Shown: positions 1-10,338, counted from the stretch's first letter. The stretch: 64,000 nucleotides of DNA from Liolophura sinensis (GCF_032854445.1 NC_088301.1:25714402-25778401); one strand, 5' to 3'. Made by a program: numbers and translations. The notes: generated by a model from the sequence alone, not told the origin.

Positions 1-535
1 AGTATATTTATTCTCCCCTGGGTTTTTGGTATTGGCGGATTTCTTCAACTCCTCGTCGGCTGCGTGTCATTCTCGCGGGGAAAAACTTTCGAAAGTTGCG
101 CCTTCATTGTATTCAGTTGTCTTTGGTTAATCTGGGGGACAGCCAGGGGATTAGATTTCTACGAAGGAGAACAGTGTGTAGCTGTGTCAGTTGGGTGTAT
201 CACCTTCCTTGTAGTCGGCATTTTACTTCTCTTGCTCTCAGCGGTTGTCAGTAAGGCCTGGTTCGTCACGACTCTCCTCTTTAACATGGTCTGTATCGCT
301 TTCCTCGTGGACAGCCTTCAGGTGGAAGCCACCCACTCTTATGAAGTGGTTGTCATGATCATGTTTGCTGTGGTTTCGTTCTACTGTTTCACGGCATGCG
401 CACTGAGATCTGTTACTGGTCGGCCATTACTTCCGCTGGGCTCACCAATCATCAACGTGAGCTATCTCCACGCTCATGGTGGCACCGCAATCTGGGCGAA
501 CGCCAAGAGGGACACGGGCGTATCAAAAATTGCAG
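1..535 (+). CDS. Exon a: SatP-like transmembrane segment
   Basis: Open in frame 1 from the first base of the window, so the true exon start is upstream. It encodes 178 residues. Likely helices lie at about 4-24, 33-50, 60-84, 87-106 and 112-135, followed by a polar loop containing GSPIINVSYLHAHGG. It ends at 535 before GTAAGC, leaving one base of a split codon (phase 1). Reading frame 1 continues open past the donor to 600, which is intronic. Confidence 0.85.
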
Positions 536-3500
536 GTAAGCTGTTAGAGACAAAAAATGCTTTGTCTAGAGAAAGCAAAAATAGTTTAATAACATACTGA
601 ATTGTGTGTTAATGAGAATGAGAATCTCTGACACTCAGATTGAATGCGAACTGGCAGTCTAGATCCAGTTGTACGAATGTCCTGCTTCGACGTCAGGGTT
701 AAGGGAAAGTGATCAGTTCATCGCCAATTTGTAAATTCAAATATAACAGCAAACTGAAGTGCAAACATCTTTATTTTCAAGTGTCACCTAGTCGTCTAGA
801 ACCACATACATGCTGTCATATAAATAAAACTAGAAAAGCAATGTCATCAAGTTATAAATCTTATTTATTTATTTATTTGATTGGTGTTTTACGCCATACT
901 CAAGAATATTTCACTTATACGACGACGGCCAGCATTATGGTGGGTGGAAACCGGGCACAGCCCTGATGAAACCCAAGACCATCCGCAGGTTGCCGGAAAA
1001 CCTACCCAGATACGGTCGGAGAGACTAAATCTTAGATTGGCATATAATAGAAAAATGGCTGTGGGCTAGTCGTCTATAAAACAACTGAAGAGAAATAAAC
1101 GTAGAGCTGAAATGATGGACTTAACCACTTCGCGGCAGATTCTTATCCATCTTTCAATATCCTATCAATTTAATCTTCAATATAGCATTATCAAATGTTT
1201 CAAATGTGGGACTGCGGGGTACCTTGTTAACAGTGCTCTTCCTTGTTTCGTACAGACATCCTAAACCGCGGAGGGATATGTGGGATACCCTCAGACGTTG
1301 TCTACATCCTCGTGGCTGCCTGTAAACACCCAGAGGCTGTTGAGGTAAAACCAGACTTTAAAATTTAGGTTGGGTGGGGTTAGCCCTTGTATGTTTTCGG
1401 TTACCACAAACTGTCTGCGGTTCATGTCCAGACTTGTTTGGGGAAATCCATGTTAATTTGGAGTTTTAGACAAAGGTGTAAAAACACCATTAACTTGGTT
1501 GATTTTGTGGCATAATCTCAAAAGCACTCCAGATGACATACCTCTCAAAATGAGAAATAAACCCTAGTATCCAGTGATGTTTCCAGAGGAGAATCACTGA
1601 AAAGTAAACAGGAAAGATGTATTTTTCTTTGAAATTTTACAATCAGAATTGGTTCAGTGACGATATGTAATTACTCAGAATTTTGACTTTAAATACACTT
1701 GGCCAGAATGCCCTCTAAAAATGAAAACGGATACGACACTATAATTCCACCGAACGTTTCAAACATCCTATCAGTGTGCACTGTTTCTTTACAGAGAGCG
1801 TATAACACAAAGAAACAAGCGGAAGAGCGTCCTATGTCCATGTGGATCTCGAACCTGAAACAGATTGAGGCTGGTAGGGAGTTGTTCGGAGAGCTGACCT
1901 GGGCATTCATGAAGGAGGTCTGGCCATCCACCATTAGTCTGGTCGTCAACAAAGGTAAAAGATCAATTAGTAACTAACTGTAGTGGAAGAAATGTGTGAT
2001 TGTCCTTCAGTTTTCTTCACAACCGTTCGATCGACTTCATACTTGCAGGACACACGTGTGACAAACGCATACAGATTAAGCAATCATGATATCACAAATC
2101 TTTCGCTGATACACGCACGCTTTAAATTTTAGCTAAACAATATTTTCTTGTTACTCCTTCGCCTCGCTGGTCGGGCCACATAGACTCCTTAATGAGTTAA
2201 CTGCCTACATAGCCGAAGACTATAAACTGCATGATGTCGCGTGTTTTAATACAGTTCTTTCTGGTTGGCGTGCGTCAGTCTATACGCCATGGATTTTAGT
2301 TTTGCCATACCTACTGCTAAATCCATTTCTTCTGCCCTTTAACCAGTGCTATGCTTTAAAGCTGCACTCCTGATTAGCTCTTCTAAGAATAATTTAGCTG
2401 CAGAATAATGTTCATAATTTTGACGTTGTTCCCAGGTGACATTTGTGATTTGATGATGACACTGTATGTCACATAACTGTTTTTGTTGATGTTGTAACAG
2501 GACCGTGGTTGCAGACGTTAGGATTGCGTGACGCAGAGAAATACATTGGCCGGCCTGACAGCATTGCTGTGCGCATGCCTGATAACACCATCACGACGCA
2601 CCTGATTGACAGGACGGGGCCCGTGGCCGTAAGTTCTGCGAATCCCACAGGAGAGGCTGATACTACTCACCACCTGCAGGTGCTCGCTAAACTCGGCCCC
2701 AAAAATGTAAGACATTTTTTTGTAGTCACAGTATCCATTTTGCCTTTGTTACGTTTCGTTGTAGCAAGTGAGAATCTGTGTGTTAAAGATTCCAAATTAG
2801 TATTTAATACTTTGCATCCAAAATCTCTTTTATCTAGGGCGTGTGATACAGTTTACCGTCAGAATATTATGCCTTCTTTCAGCTTGGAGAAGCGAAACGT
2901 TTTTATTAATGCAAAACCTTGGTCGTGATGGCGAAAACTCTAGGACTATAAATCAAAAAATATTCTCAGAGATAAAAATTTTCAGGTAGGATTTATTTTC
3001 TAGAAACTGAACGCTGTTAATGAAGTAAGCAGTTCACTTCATAAATAAATGTTGTTGATTATTCAGTGTGACGGTATCCTGTGTGACGGACCTTCTCACG
3101 AAAACGCCGCCTCCACTGTGGTGGACTGCAGGAAGATTGAAGAGGGAAAGCTGGGATTTTTCCGCGTTGGAATCGTACCGAAATCCAGAGTGCAAGAGAT
3201 CTTTGATTCAGTCCAAGAGCGGCTCCGCGAGAAAAAGACCAAAGGTCGCTCTGGCTCTATGAGTAGTAGCAACACCAGCAGTGCGGATAGCGGATTGGAC
3301 GACCAGTCACAAGGGACCAGCGCCCGGGGCAGCCAAAAAGGCAGTCGCAAGAGCAGCAGGAAACTCAGCTTGAGAGGCAGTCGAAGAGGAAGTCAGAAAG
3401 GCAAAGTGACCTCTGACATAGAAGGAACCGTCAACCCGGCATTCGTGGATGATGATGACAAGATCATAGTCCATGACAGCAACAAACCCGAACCAGTATC

Positions 3501-3756
3501 CACAACGCCAGTGTCCGCCAAGAGCGGTTTATTGTCCAGTAAAGATCATTCATACAATACATTTTCGGTAAATAGTTTAGATGTCGATCCGAGAAGAATC
3601 CGAAGACGAGATTCCACATCCGGGGAATCGGATGTTATTGATCGAGAATCGCATTGGGAAGAGCCCGCAATAATCGGTGATGAGCGCTTACCGGAAGTAC
3701 AAGTCCAAGTTCACAGAACGGTTGTCAACCAAGAGGATGCGACCTCTGCCCTATAA
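1..3756 (+). CDS. SatP/GPR1-FUN34-YaaH membrane domain fused to YrdC/Sua5-like domain (5' partial)
   Basis: Gene-level entry. Exons read as 1-535, 1256-1344, 1795-1954, 2501-2706 and 3067-3756, all with GT-AG junctions and matching phases (1,0,1,0), giving 559 visible residues and a TAA stop. Residues 1-135 hold about five membrane helices. FGIGGFLQLLVG followed by SRGKTF matches the helix-2 signature of the SatP/GPR1-FUN34-YaaH family (acetate/succinate uptake in microbes). Residues 179-370 follow the order of a YrdC/Sua5 fold: GGICGIPSDVVY, ERP, WPSTISLV, VRMPD, SSANPTG, STVVD, FFRVGIV. YrdC/Sua5 enzymes make threonylcarbamoyl-AMP for tRNA t6A. Residues 371-559 are a low-complexity Ser/Arg/Lys tail. 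The start and the NPAPLG-type motif of helix 1 lie outside the window. Transport substrate and enzymatic activity are inference. The family calls are firm; the fusion rests on frame and phase continuity. Confidence 0.85.
861..1023 (-). repeat. SINE family 1, 5'-truncated, in intron 1 of the SatP-YrdC gene
   Basis: On the plus strand it begins with (TTTA)n, then GATTGGTGTTTTACGCC, TATTTCACTTATACGACG and CCAGCATTATGGTGGG, the reverse complement of the SINE 3' domain. It stops near CGGTCGGAGAG, so the tRNA head is missing. Confidence 0.85.
1256..1344 (+). CDS. Exon b: start of YrdC-like domain
   Basis: Thirty codons between acceptor TACAG (1251-1255) and donor GTAAAA. The product carries NRGGICGIPSDVVYILVAAC, corresponding to the family's GGIVAxPTDTVYGL segment that forms the nucleotide-binding entrance. 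The usual PTDTVYGL reads PSDVVYIL here, a clear divergence. This exon was recognised only by similarity and phase. Confidence 0.8.
1795..1954 (+). CDS. Exon c: central YrdC-like segment
   Basis: Acceptor TTTACAG ends at 1794 and donor GTAAAA begins at 1955; phase 0 in, phase 1 out. It encodes RAYNTKKQAEERPMSMWI and, near the end, EVWPSTISLVVNK. These align with the family's KxRP-xxP and fWPGPLTLVl elements. Where most YrdC/Sua5 proteins have Lys in K-x-R-P this exon has Glu (E-E-R-P). Confidence 0.85.
2501..2706 (+). CDS. Exon d: YrdC-like core with SxN motif
   Basis: Acceptor GTAACAG ends at 2500 and donor GTAAGA starts at 2707; phase 1 in, phase 0 out. The segment contains DSIAVRMPD and GPVAVSSANPTGEAD, the VRxPdh and SANxSG signatures of YrdC/Sua5. 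The Ser-Ala-Asn triad that contacts the nucleotide is kept. Confidence 0.9.
3067..3756 (+). CDS. Exon e: YrdC C-terminal end plus Ser/basic-rich tail
   Basis: Acceptor TTATTCAG ends at 3066; the exon runs in phase 0 to the TAA at 3754-3756 (229 codons). It opens with CDGILCDGPSHENAASTVVD, the closing STVVD strand of YrdC, then GFFRVGIV. About 190 residues of tail follow. It contains serial R/K-x-S motifs such as SRGSQKGSRKSSRKLS and SLRGSRRGSQKGK, then an acidic stretch (DDDDK) and RRDSTSGES. The pattern suggests a disordered cytoplasmic tail with many basophilic-kinase sites, which is inference. Confidence 0.85.
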   Translation, partial: CDGILCDGPSHENAASTVVDCRKIEEGKLGFFRVGIVPKSRVQEIFDSVQERLREKKTKGRSGSMSSSNTSSADSGLDDQSQGTSARGSQKGSRKSSRKLSLRGSRRGSQKGKVTSDIEGTVNPAFVDDDDKIIVHDSNKPEPVSTTPVSAKSGLLSSKDHSYNTFSVNSLDVDPRRIRRRDSTSGESDVIDRESHWEEPAIIGDERLPEVQVQVHRTVVNQEDATSAL

Positions 3757-5116
3757 CGAATATCAATCATATGTAATGACAATAACACACAGCACTATGG
3801 TCATTGGAGCTCAACAGTCTAGTCATAACATGAAAGCCATCATCGTCGTATCTGTCATAAGTTGCACGAAGTTTACTGTACAAATACACGCAGTAAACAG
3901 TATATTTCAACAGTAAACTTACTAAACAAAGCTAGGTTTTCTAAGCACATCTTATCCGCAAACGTGTTCACGTCAAAATCAGTCGGATTCGACAATTTGT
4001 TCAATTTAGAAGCTGCGACAAGCTAGTTGCTGTGCCTGTCTTTCTGTCGGTCGGTTAGTCTGCCTGTGGGTGGGACAAATATTTGACATCCTAGCTATTA
4101 ACATTGGTTATTCACTGAACCAACGGCTTGAGGGCAACACTCCATCGACTTTTTCCGGAATGTTGGAGGGTATTAATTTTATTAATACACCAGGCTGGAT
4201 TTGGTATATGTATCTAATAATTTAATTTAACACGCATAAAATACCAGTAATCTCTCGTTTACTAAGCTTAAGTCCTGGTCCCGATAAGCAGTAAAATTGA
4301 CACAATAACGGCTTATGTGACTTTATTGGACCTTTCCTGGTTGAGCAATTTTTAATTTAACTTTTTCCAGCCATTGACTTCCAGTTCACCATGGTAAAAT
4401 CACTTAACCAGAGGCAATAGGACAATCTTATGAAATAAATGAAGAATTAAATTAAATCAAAACCCCATAATGTTGTCGACTGACATCAGATACACGTTCG
4501 ATGATTGTTTTGTTTTTTCTTTGTATTAAAGTCGATATGCGGGGAAACATATAGAAGGTGTCATTATAGAGCTGAATCTCTTGCATGTTATGTTTCACAA
4601 AATAGTCTCACAGGCAAGTAATTTAGGCCAAACAGAGGTTTTGAGAAAAGCTGACTGTTGTTATTCAAATCAGGCCAACCAGATCAAAATATTATTGTAA
4701 ATAAACGACGTGATATTTGTTTTACCCATTTCTCTGCACGTTAGTACGTTCACACATGTGTTAAAGAAGACAAAATTTTGAGATATATGATTAATAATGA
4801 TAATATAATATATGCATGTACAAATGCTGTAAAATTAAATTTGGTGATGTTTATGCTGAGATATTCTATTTAGGCTATCTGTTGTAAATAAAACATATTT
4901 GTATATCAAGAGAAAACTTTGGTCAGTATTTTCTATTCATTAGTCCTATTCATGTATGTTTTCATTCACTCACCAATGGTTTTTGCTCTTATCAAAAAGG
5001 GCAATGGCAAATGTGAGGACTCGGGCACAATGTCAGCAACCTTCGATGAGAGTTCAAGGCTACTCGTTCAAATTAGTACAAAGAGAGAAAAGGTGTTGGG
5101 TGTGTTTTTAATCTAA
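3757..5116. other. Gene-free stretch after the SatP-YrdC gene
   Basis: AT-rich sequence with no family-like reading frame. The first several hundred bases are probably 3'UTR of the upstream gene. No repeat recognised. Confidence 0.4.
4434..4439 (+). terminator. Candidate poly(A) signal AATAAA
   Basis: AATAAA about 680 bases after the stop of the SatP-YrdC gene. Further AATAAA-like hexamers occur near 4698 and 4886, so the site actually used cannot be decided from sequence. Confidence 0.25.
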
Positions 5117-5392
5117 CTATTGGTTAGCGTGCTAGCGCAGCGTAATGACCCAAGAGCGTCTCACTAATGCGGTCTCTGTGAGTTCAAGTCCAGTTCATGC
5201 TGGCTTCCTCTCCAGCAGTACCGGGGAAGGTCTGTAGAAACCTGCGGATGGTCGTGGGTCCCCTCCCCTCGGGCTGTGCCCGCTTTCCTCCCACCATAAT
5301 GCTGGTCAACGTTGTATAAGTGAAATATTCTTAGGTACGGCGTAAAACACCATTCAAATAAATAAATAAATAAGTAAATAAATAAATAACTA
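5117..5392 (+). repeat. tRNA-derived SINE, family 1, nearly full length
   Basis: Reads forward from a tRNA-like head (TTAGCGTGCTAGCGCAGCG, box-B-like GAGTTCAAGTCC) through the conserved 3' domain (TGCGGATGGTCGTGGGT, CACCATAATGCTGG, AGTGAAATATTC) to an (AAAT)n tail. The start of the head (box A side) is damaged. Confidence 0.85.
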
Positions 5393-5820
5393 TTTGCTTC
5401 CGCTTCTTTTTTCGTTTCGAAATATTGTAATGGCCAATACAGCAGTGTTGAGAGACATTACCGGAGCACACAAACTTTCTGCAACACCTTTTTGTTTGTA
5501 ACTTAGTATAGAGGAGCGTAGACAAGTTTACTGGGACAAAGGACTAAGCAAAACTGACTATATCTGTGAATTAAAGCTGCTGACACACTGGTAAGGCTAC
5601 TTCTTTTTTCAGGTCTCTTTTACTCTTCTCTTTATATGGCAAGCATACGATTTTTATAAAGCTCCAAACATACACTGAAGCAATTTATAGGTCGTAAAAG
5701 CGAAAAATGGTAGCCTGCTCCAGTCACATTGAATTTTTTTTTGCATTAGACACTGTAGAGTAGGGAAATTCATTGCATCACAAATGTAACTTTCTGAAAA
5801 ATTACTAAGCCAAAATTAAT

Positions 5821-6044
5821 CTGTTAATTTTAACAGAAAGTCTGTTGTCTGAGTGATGCTAGAATGTATTCTGTTATTATAACATAATATTCTGTCATGG
5901 TCGACATAATGTCCTACTAGTCTAACAGAATCTTTATGTTGAATCAGTAGAATATGTGCCTTATATTTAACAGAATAATTTATTGCAATAGCAATATACA
6001 TTCTAGTATCACTCAGGCAACATACTTTCTGTTAAAATTAATAG
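5821..6044. mobile_element. MITE-like element with about 48-bp terminal inverted repeats
   Basis: The left end (5821-5866) starts CTGTTAATTTTAACAGAAAG. The right end (5998-6044) read in reverse starts CTATTAATTTTAACAGAAAG. The arms run about 48 bp with roughly four mismatches, up to GATGCTAGAATGTA versus GATACTAGAATGTA. ATTAAT flanks both sides (5815-5820 and 6045-6050) and may be a target-site duplication. The interior has no coding capacity and repeats the motif AACAGAAT in both orientations. It resembles a non-autonomous DNA transposon; the superfamily is not assigned. Confidence 0.75.
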
Positions 6045-6904
6045 ATTAATCGTTTGAGTGTAATCAAATAAAATGTTCTCTATTTGCCAAGAACAGCTCA
6101 AGTTATTGGCAAACCAGCATTATAAATTTACGAACTTACCGAAAGGTCATTGTCTGGGCTATGCTAAAAAAAATAGCAAAAATGCGATCAGGTTTTCGCT
6201 CATCGATGTTTTGCCATCAGAAAAATCGACCAATTAAACTGATAAAAATGTCCATTTATAAAAAATAAAAAAAAAAAGATCCGGTATCGCCCATTCAGGC
6301 TTGCTTTATTTGTTTTACTGAAGTGTTAAACGTCGTGTAACTGTGTTATCTCAGTTTTGCCTCGACGGTGTCTACGTGCATGAAGGCTGCATCCGGTACC
6401 AATGTCCAAACAAATCAATATAGTTGAACTCCTGAAGTACATGTATATGGACATCTGAAATCACTTTTCTTATCGACCAGAGCATGAATATAAATGTTTT
6501 AATACCTTAGAGATGGGACAACTGGACGCCAAAAAACACAAATATGTACAAGTATAATACACAGATAATTAATTAGTTACCTTCCAATAAGTTCGTAACT
6601 GGCTTTACAGAGATATTATCAGGAAATTAGATATATTTAGTAGGCCATTACAGCTTTAAAATTACCATTACCATTTCCATGGCCGCAAAACCTAATAAAT
6701 GTGTGAACACATTTGAAAACAAGTTTATCATCTATGATATTTAAATCTTTGGAGCCAAATAAAAGTATTTTACAAATATATTTCTGAACATTCTTGAACG
6801 AAAAAGAATAATTTGCACTGGGTGAAATAATTTGGGTTAAAGTATTGAGTGCTGCTGGAATAGGTTCTGCTACTGCAACATGATGTTGTATGAGCAACAC
6901 AACA

Positions 6905-7010
6905 CCCCGTTACACTAACAAAAGTATTCTGTTGAAACAACAGAACAATTCTATTATGTATAATATAACAGTTTATAGCAATAACAGAATCTATTCATCA
7001 CTCACAAAAC
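6905..7010. repeat. AACAGAAT-rich fragment related to the 5.8-kb element
   Basis: TATTCTGTTG, AACAGAACAATTCT, TATAACAGTTTATAGC and AATAACAGAATCTATTC recur here as in 5821-6044. It looks like a decayed relative, but the terminal repeats are not clear. Confidence 0.4.
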
Positions 7011-7311
7011 GCTGACATCTGTCAGTTTAAGTTTTATAAGTTATATATATATGAGGAAGTCAAGAATGTTCATTGTCGATATTCTGTGTCTATAAATTAG
7101 AAAAATATATATACACAAATTTTTACTCAAATTATTTCTATTTAACAGCAGAGCCTGATACTTGTAAGGTGAATTGTTCATTTCCCCCGGCACTATTATA
7201 TGGATTTAGATTACGCGATTAAGAATTCAGCTGTGTTTTTTGTCCATCCGTGTGGCAGATTCCCCGCTTATATCTTACGAGGTCATTTTCTTAATATCAC
7301 TTCTAGTAAAT

Positions 7312-7545
7312 ACACACTAAAAGCACTTGTATGAACACAAACTTGTCTTTCCCAGAAAAGACTTGTGTAATATTTGAACAACCCTGTCTTGTGCGGAATT
7401 AACACAAGGTCATGTGTTGAACACAAGATCTGTTATACACTATTTGTTGCAAAACACACATGTTTTTGTTGTATTGCATTAATTACCTCATTTTGGTTGA
7501 ACACAAATTTGTGTTTTATTATTTTGTAACACAAACAAGTTTACT
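7312..7545 (+). repeat. Dispersed ACAC/TTGTGTT-rich repeat, copy 1
   Basis: Contains ACTTGTATGAACACAAACTT, GGAATTAACACAAGGTC, ATTTGTTGCAAAACACAC and ACACAAATTTGTGTTTTA in the same order as a second copy at 59628-59930. AACACAAA and TTTGTGTT alternate, so the strand is partly self-complementary. Probably a non-autonomous transposon family. Confidence 0.6.
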
Positions 7546-7556
7546 TTACATTCATT

Positions 7557-7672
7557 TAATTTATTTATTTATTTGATTGGTGTTTTACGCCGAACTCAAG
7601 AATATTTCACTTATACGACGACGGCCAGCATTATGGTGGGAAGAAACTGGGCAGAGCCCGGGGGAAATGTCA
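7557..7672 (-). repeat. SINE family 1, 3' fragment
   Basis: (TTTA)n, then GATTGGTGTTTTACGCCG, TTCACTTATACGACGACGG and CCAGCATTATGGTGGGA, stopping at GGGGGAAATGTCACGAG, where it joins other repeated sequence shared with 9660-9730. Confidence 0.8.
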
Positions 7673-7696
7673 CGAGTCCTCTTGTATATATGTCAT

Positions 7697-7715
7697 GTCA
7701 TCACGTGAAGTTAGA

Positions 7716-7795
<80 letters not shown>

Positions 7796-7904
7796 TTAAC
7801 GCAGGTGAATTCCCGGCAGAAGAAAAGCTGATAGTGATCGTGTGATTTTGAATCTAACGTCACGTGATATATATATTGGTTAACGCAGGTGAATTCCCGG
7901 CAGC
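7697..7904. repeat. (TA)n tract framed by inverted and direct repeats
   Basis: About 72 bp of pure TA (7721-7792). Left flank ATCACGTGAAGTTAGATTCA (about 7700-7719) is the near-perfect reverse complement of TGAATCTAACGTCACGTGAT (about 7850-7869). TTGGTTAACGCAGGTGAATT is present twice in direct orientation, just after the TA tract and at about 7877. The arrangement could extrude a large cruciform. Confidence 0.75.
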
Positions 7905-7972
7905 CCACATTTGGATTTGCCAGTATAGTAGTTCTTCTTTCACTTCTATTTATTGCGTAAGCCAAACACCCG

Positions 7973-9300
7973 ACGTTTGTTGACACATATGTCTGGGTGT
8001 TTACAGTGATAACACATAACACACAGCCGACTCCTCGGTAATCCTGTCTATGTACTTAGCCGGTCTGTCATTCTTGTTTCGTTTCCGTGCTAATGTTTTG
8101 TTCTGTAAACTGCATTCCGGACACTTTTCTGTAGGGTTTATGTATCTCCATAGAGGATCAATCCTTCAAAATAGTTCGTTCTTACTAGGTGCCATAAATT
8201 TTAATATCATGGGTCCAAACTAATTTATCAAGATGCTGAAACAATCTAAACGTTGGAACGTCTTATATGGGTGGCCAAAATTAAGTTCTATCCAAGCTTA
8301 GATCCGGTCATGTCATGTATGTGTATGTGAGATTAATCTAACATAGGCAAGATTGTCTACATTCGTCTAATAGGTAACATACGGGTAGGCTCTATTATAT
8401 GTGGTTAATAGAGTATGCGTGCTGTACATCTTTATTAAGGTATACCAATATGCACATAATGTACACCTATTCGCATGGGAGACATTGGTTATGCTTTACT
8501 TAGGTCCAGTTATATACCCTGCCCATGTACGTGTGTCTTTAGTAGATTCATAATGACGGATATTTTCATGGTTATGGGTGATTTTGTTTCTTGTTTTGCT
8601 TTTGAATGCTTTAGTCTAATTTTGTATAGGTCACAATCAGTGTAGTTATGCAACATGGTGTCAGTGGTGGAGGTGTAAAAACTTTCAGAATGCTAGGTTA
8701 AGCCTTCTGCGGTTAAGAAATTTAACAGTTTATATGAGGAAACCGTGCAATAATGTACCATTATCTTACGTCAAACAACACTTCTTTTGTGTATAGAAGG
8801 AATTTTATGTTGAAAATCTTTTAATCTAACATTATGTACCTTTCATGTGGTCATTACTCGGTTTAATAGTTTTAAGATGTGGACAATCACATATTAAAAT
8901 ATTTAACACGATTTATCAGCTTAACAATTATAGAGAGTGTTGACATTCTGACACTTGCGTTTATATCGCAAGGATTATAGAATCACCTTGAACGGAAATG
9001 CTACCGCACTTAAATTAAATGTATGTACTGATCAGTGTGACAACGACAACATGATTTCTAATGAACAACACAGTAGCACGGGTCGAGCATCAGTAAAAAG
9101 TCTTCAGCAGACGAGTTAAAATTGTACCTAGCCTATAAACCGTCTTTTGGTTGACCGAGCCGTTCACATGTGTCTGTGCGAGTATAAATTCTTTGGTGAT
9201 CTGTAACGATATTGTGTAACCGACACTAGCCGAGAAGATTAACAAAACAAGCAGTGATCCAGAAACTGCAAAGTTCGTTTATATGAGATTTCCACCTAGA
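7973..9300. other. Gene-free unique-looking stretch
   Basis: No reading frame of family-like composition, no tRNA-like sequence and no tandem repeat was recognised. Confidence 0.35.
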
Positions 9301-9302
9301 AA

Positions 9303-9730
9303 TGAGACGGCCAAAAAAAAAAAAGCTTTTCTTCTCACCAGGCTATGATTTGAATGTCTACATACAAACAAGGTTTAAAATATGGAGTGTTTCCCCAGTA
9401 TAGTACTTTTTCTTTCACTTCTATTTATTACGTAAGCCAAACTCCTGACGTTCGTTGACTCGGCACATATGTCTGTGTATTTACAGTATTCAATGCAGTC
9501 TGTATTTATAATTTACACAGTAAAGGTTATTTAACAAAGGTGTCATCACGTGAAGTATGATTCAGAATCACACAATCACTATCAGCTTTTCTTCTCATCG
9601 GATTATGATTCATCATCTCCTTTCTTAATTTGAATTTCTGCATTGTTACGTAAACAAGGTGGCGGCCAGCATTATGGTGGGAAGGAACTGGGCAGAGCCC
9701 GGGGGAAATGTCACGAGTCCTCTTGTATAG
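9303..9730. repeat. Mosaic duplicate of the 7.6-8.0 kb block
   Basis: CACTTCTATTTATTACGTAA (about 9418) matches CACTTCTATTTATTGCGTAA (about 7940). The AATCACACAATCACTATCAG segment (about 9566) is the inverse of CTGATAGTGATCGTGTGATT (about 7827). The order and orientation of the shared pieces differ, so the block was rearranged after copying. Confidence 0.6.
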
Positions 9731-9860
9731 TGTATATACAAATATGGAGTGTACACTTGGTTGATGGCAGAACTTCCCACTTACGGTCGGAGAGGAAGCC
9801 AGCATGAGCTGGACTGGAACTCACAGCGACCGCATTGGTGAGAGGTCTTCTGGGTGACTG
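9660..9860 (-). repeat. SINE family 1, interrupted copy
   Basis: Begins at GGCGGCCAGCATTATGGTGG without the (TTTA)n end, is interrupted after GGGGGAAATGTCACGAGTCC, and resumes at CAGAACTTCCCACTTACGG through GAAGCCAGCATGAGCTGG and CAGCGACCGCATTGGTGAG. Confidence 0.75.
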
Positions 9861-10338
9861 AAAATTGTAAGATGTTATAGTACTGGTATATATAATAAAG
9901 CGTGTGTTTCATTATTTTTATGAATGATATTGATATGTATCTGGCAATATTGATATGAACGATTTTATGGGTACGAACCTGATTTTATTTGTAACAAGTC
10001 GCTATGTCTGTCTGTCTCTCTGTCTGTCTGTCAGTCGGGCAATTTTGTGGACATCCGATCTTTTATCATGTGCCATTCACTTATAGCGAGGGATCTTGTT
10101 GCTAGACGATATGGACAGACTTTCTGTGGATATCGCAGAAGATAGCGGATTTGTTTTATCATACCTTGCCATTATCTTAAAATAAAAGGGGAAAACAACA
10201 TATCAAGTTTCAAACGAAAACTAATTCTACATCATACTTTTATCCACCAATCGATTAAGCTTTGAGAAGAAAGAAGCTCGGTGTTTACTTGTGAAATGTC
10301 ATGATAAATCAAAGAGAAGTTTAATTTCTTTTTAATAA

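Noticed and set aside
7573..8022. Open frames on both strands with long YIYIYI runs
   Set aside because: Translation of the (TA)n microsatellite and a SINE fragment.
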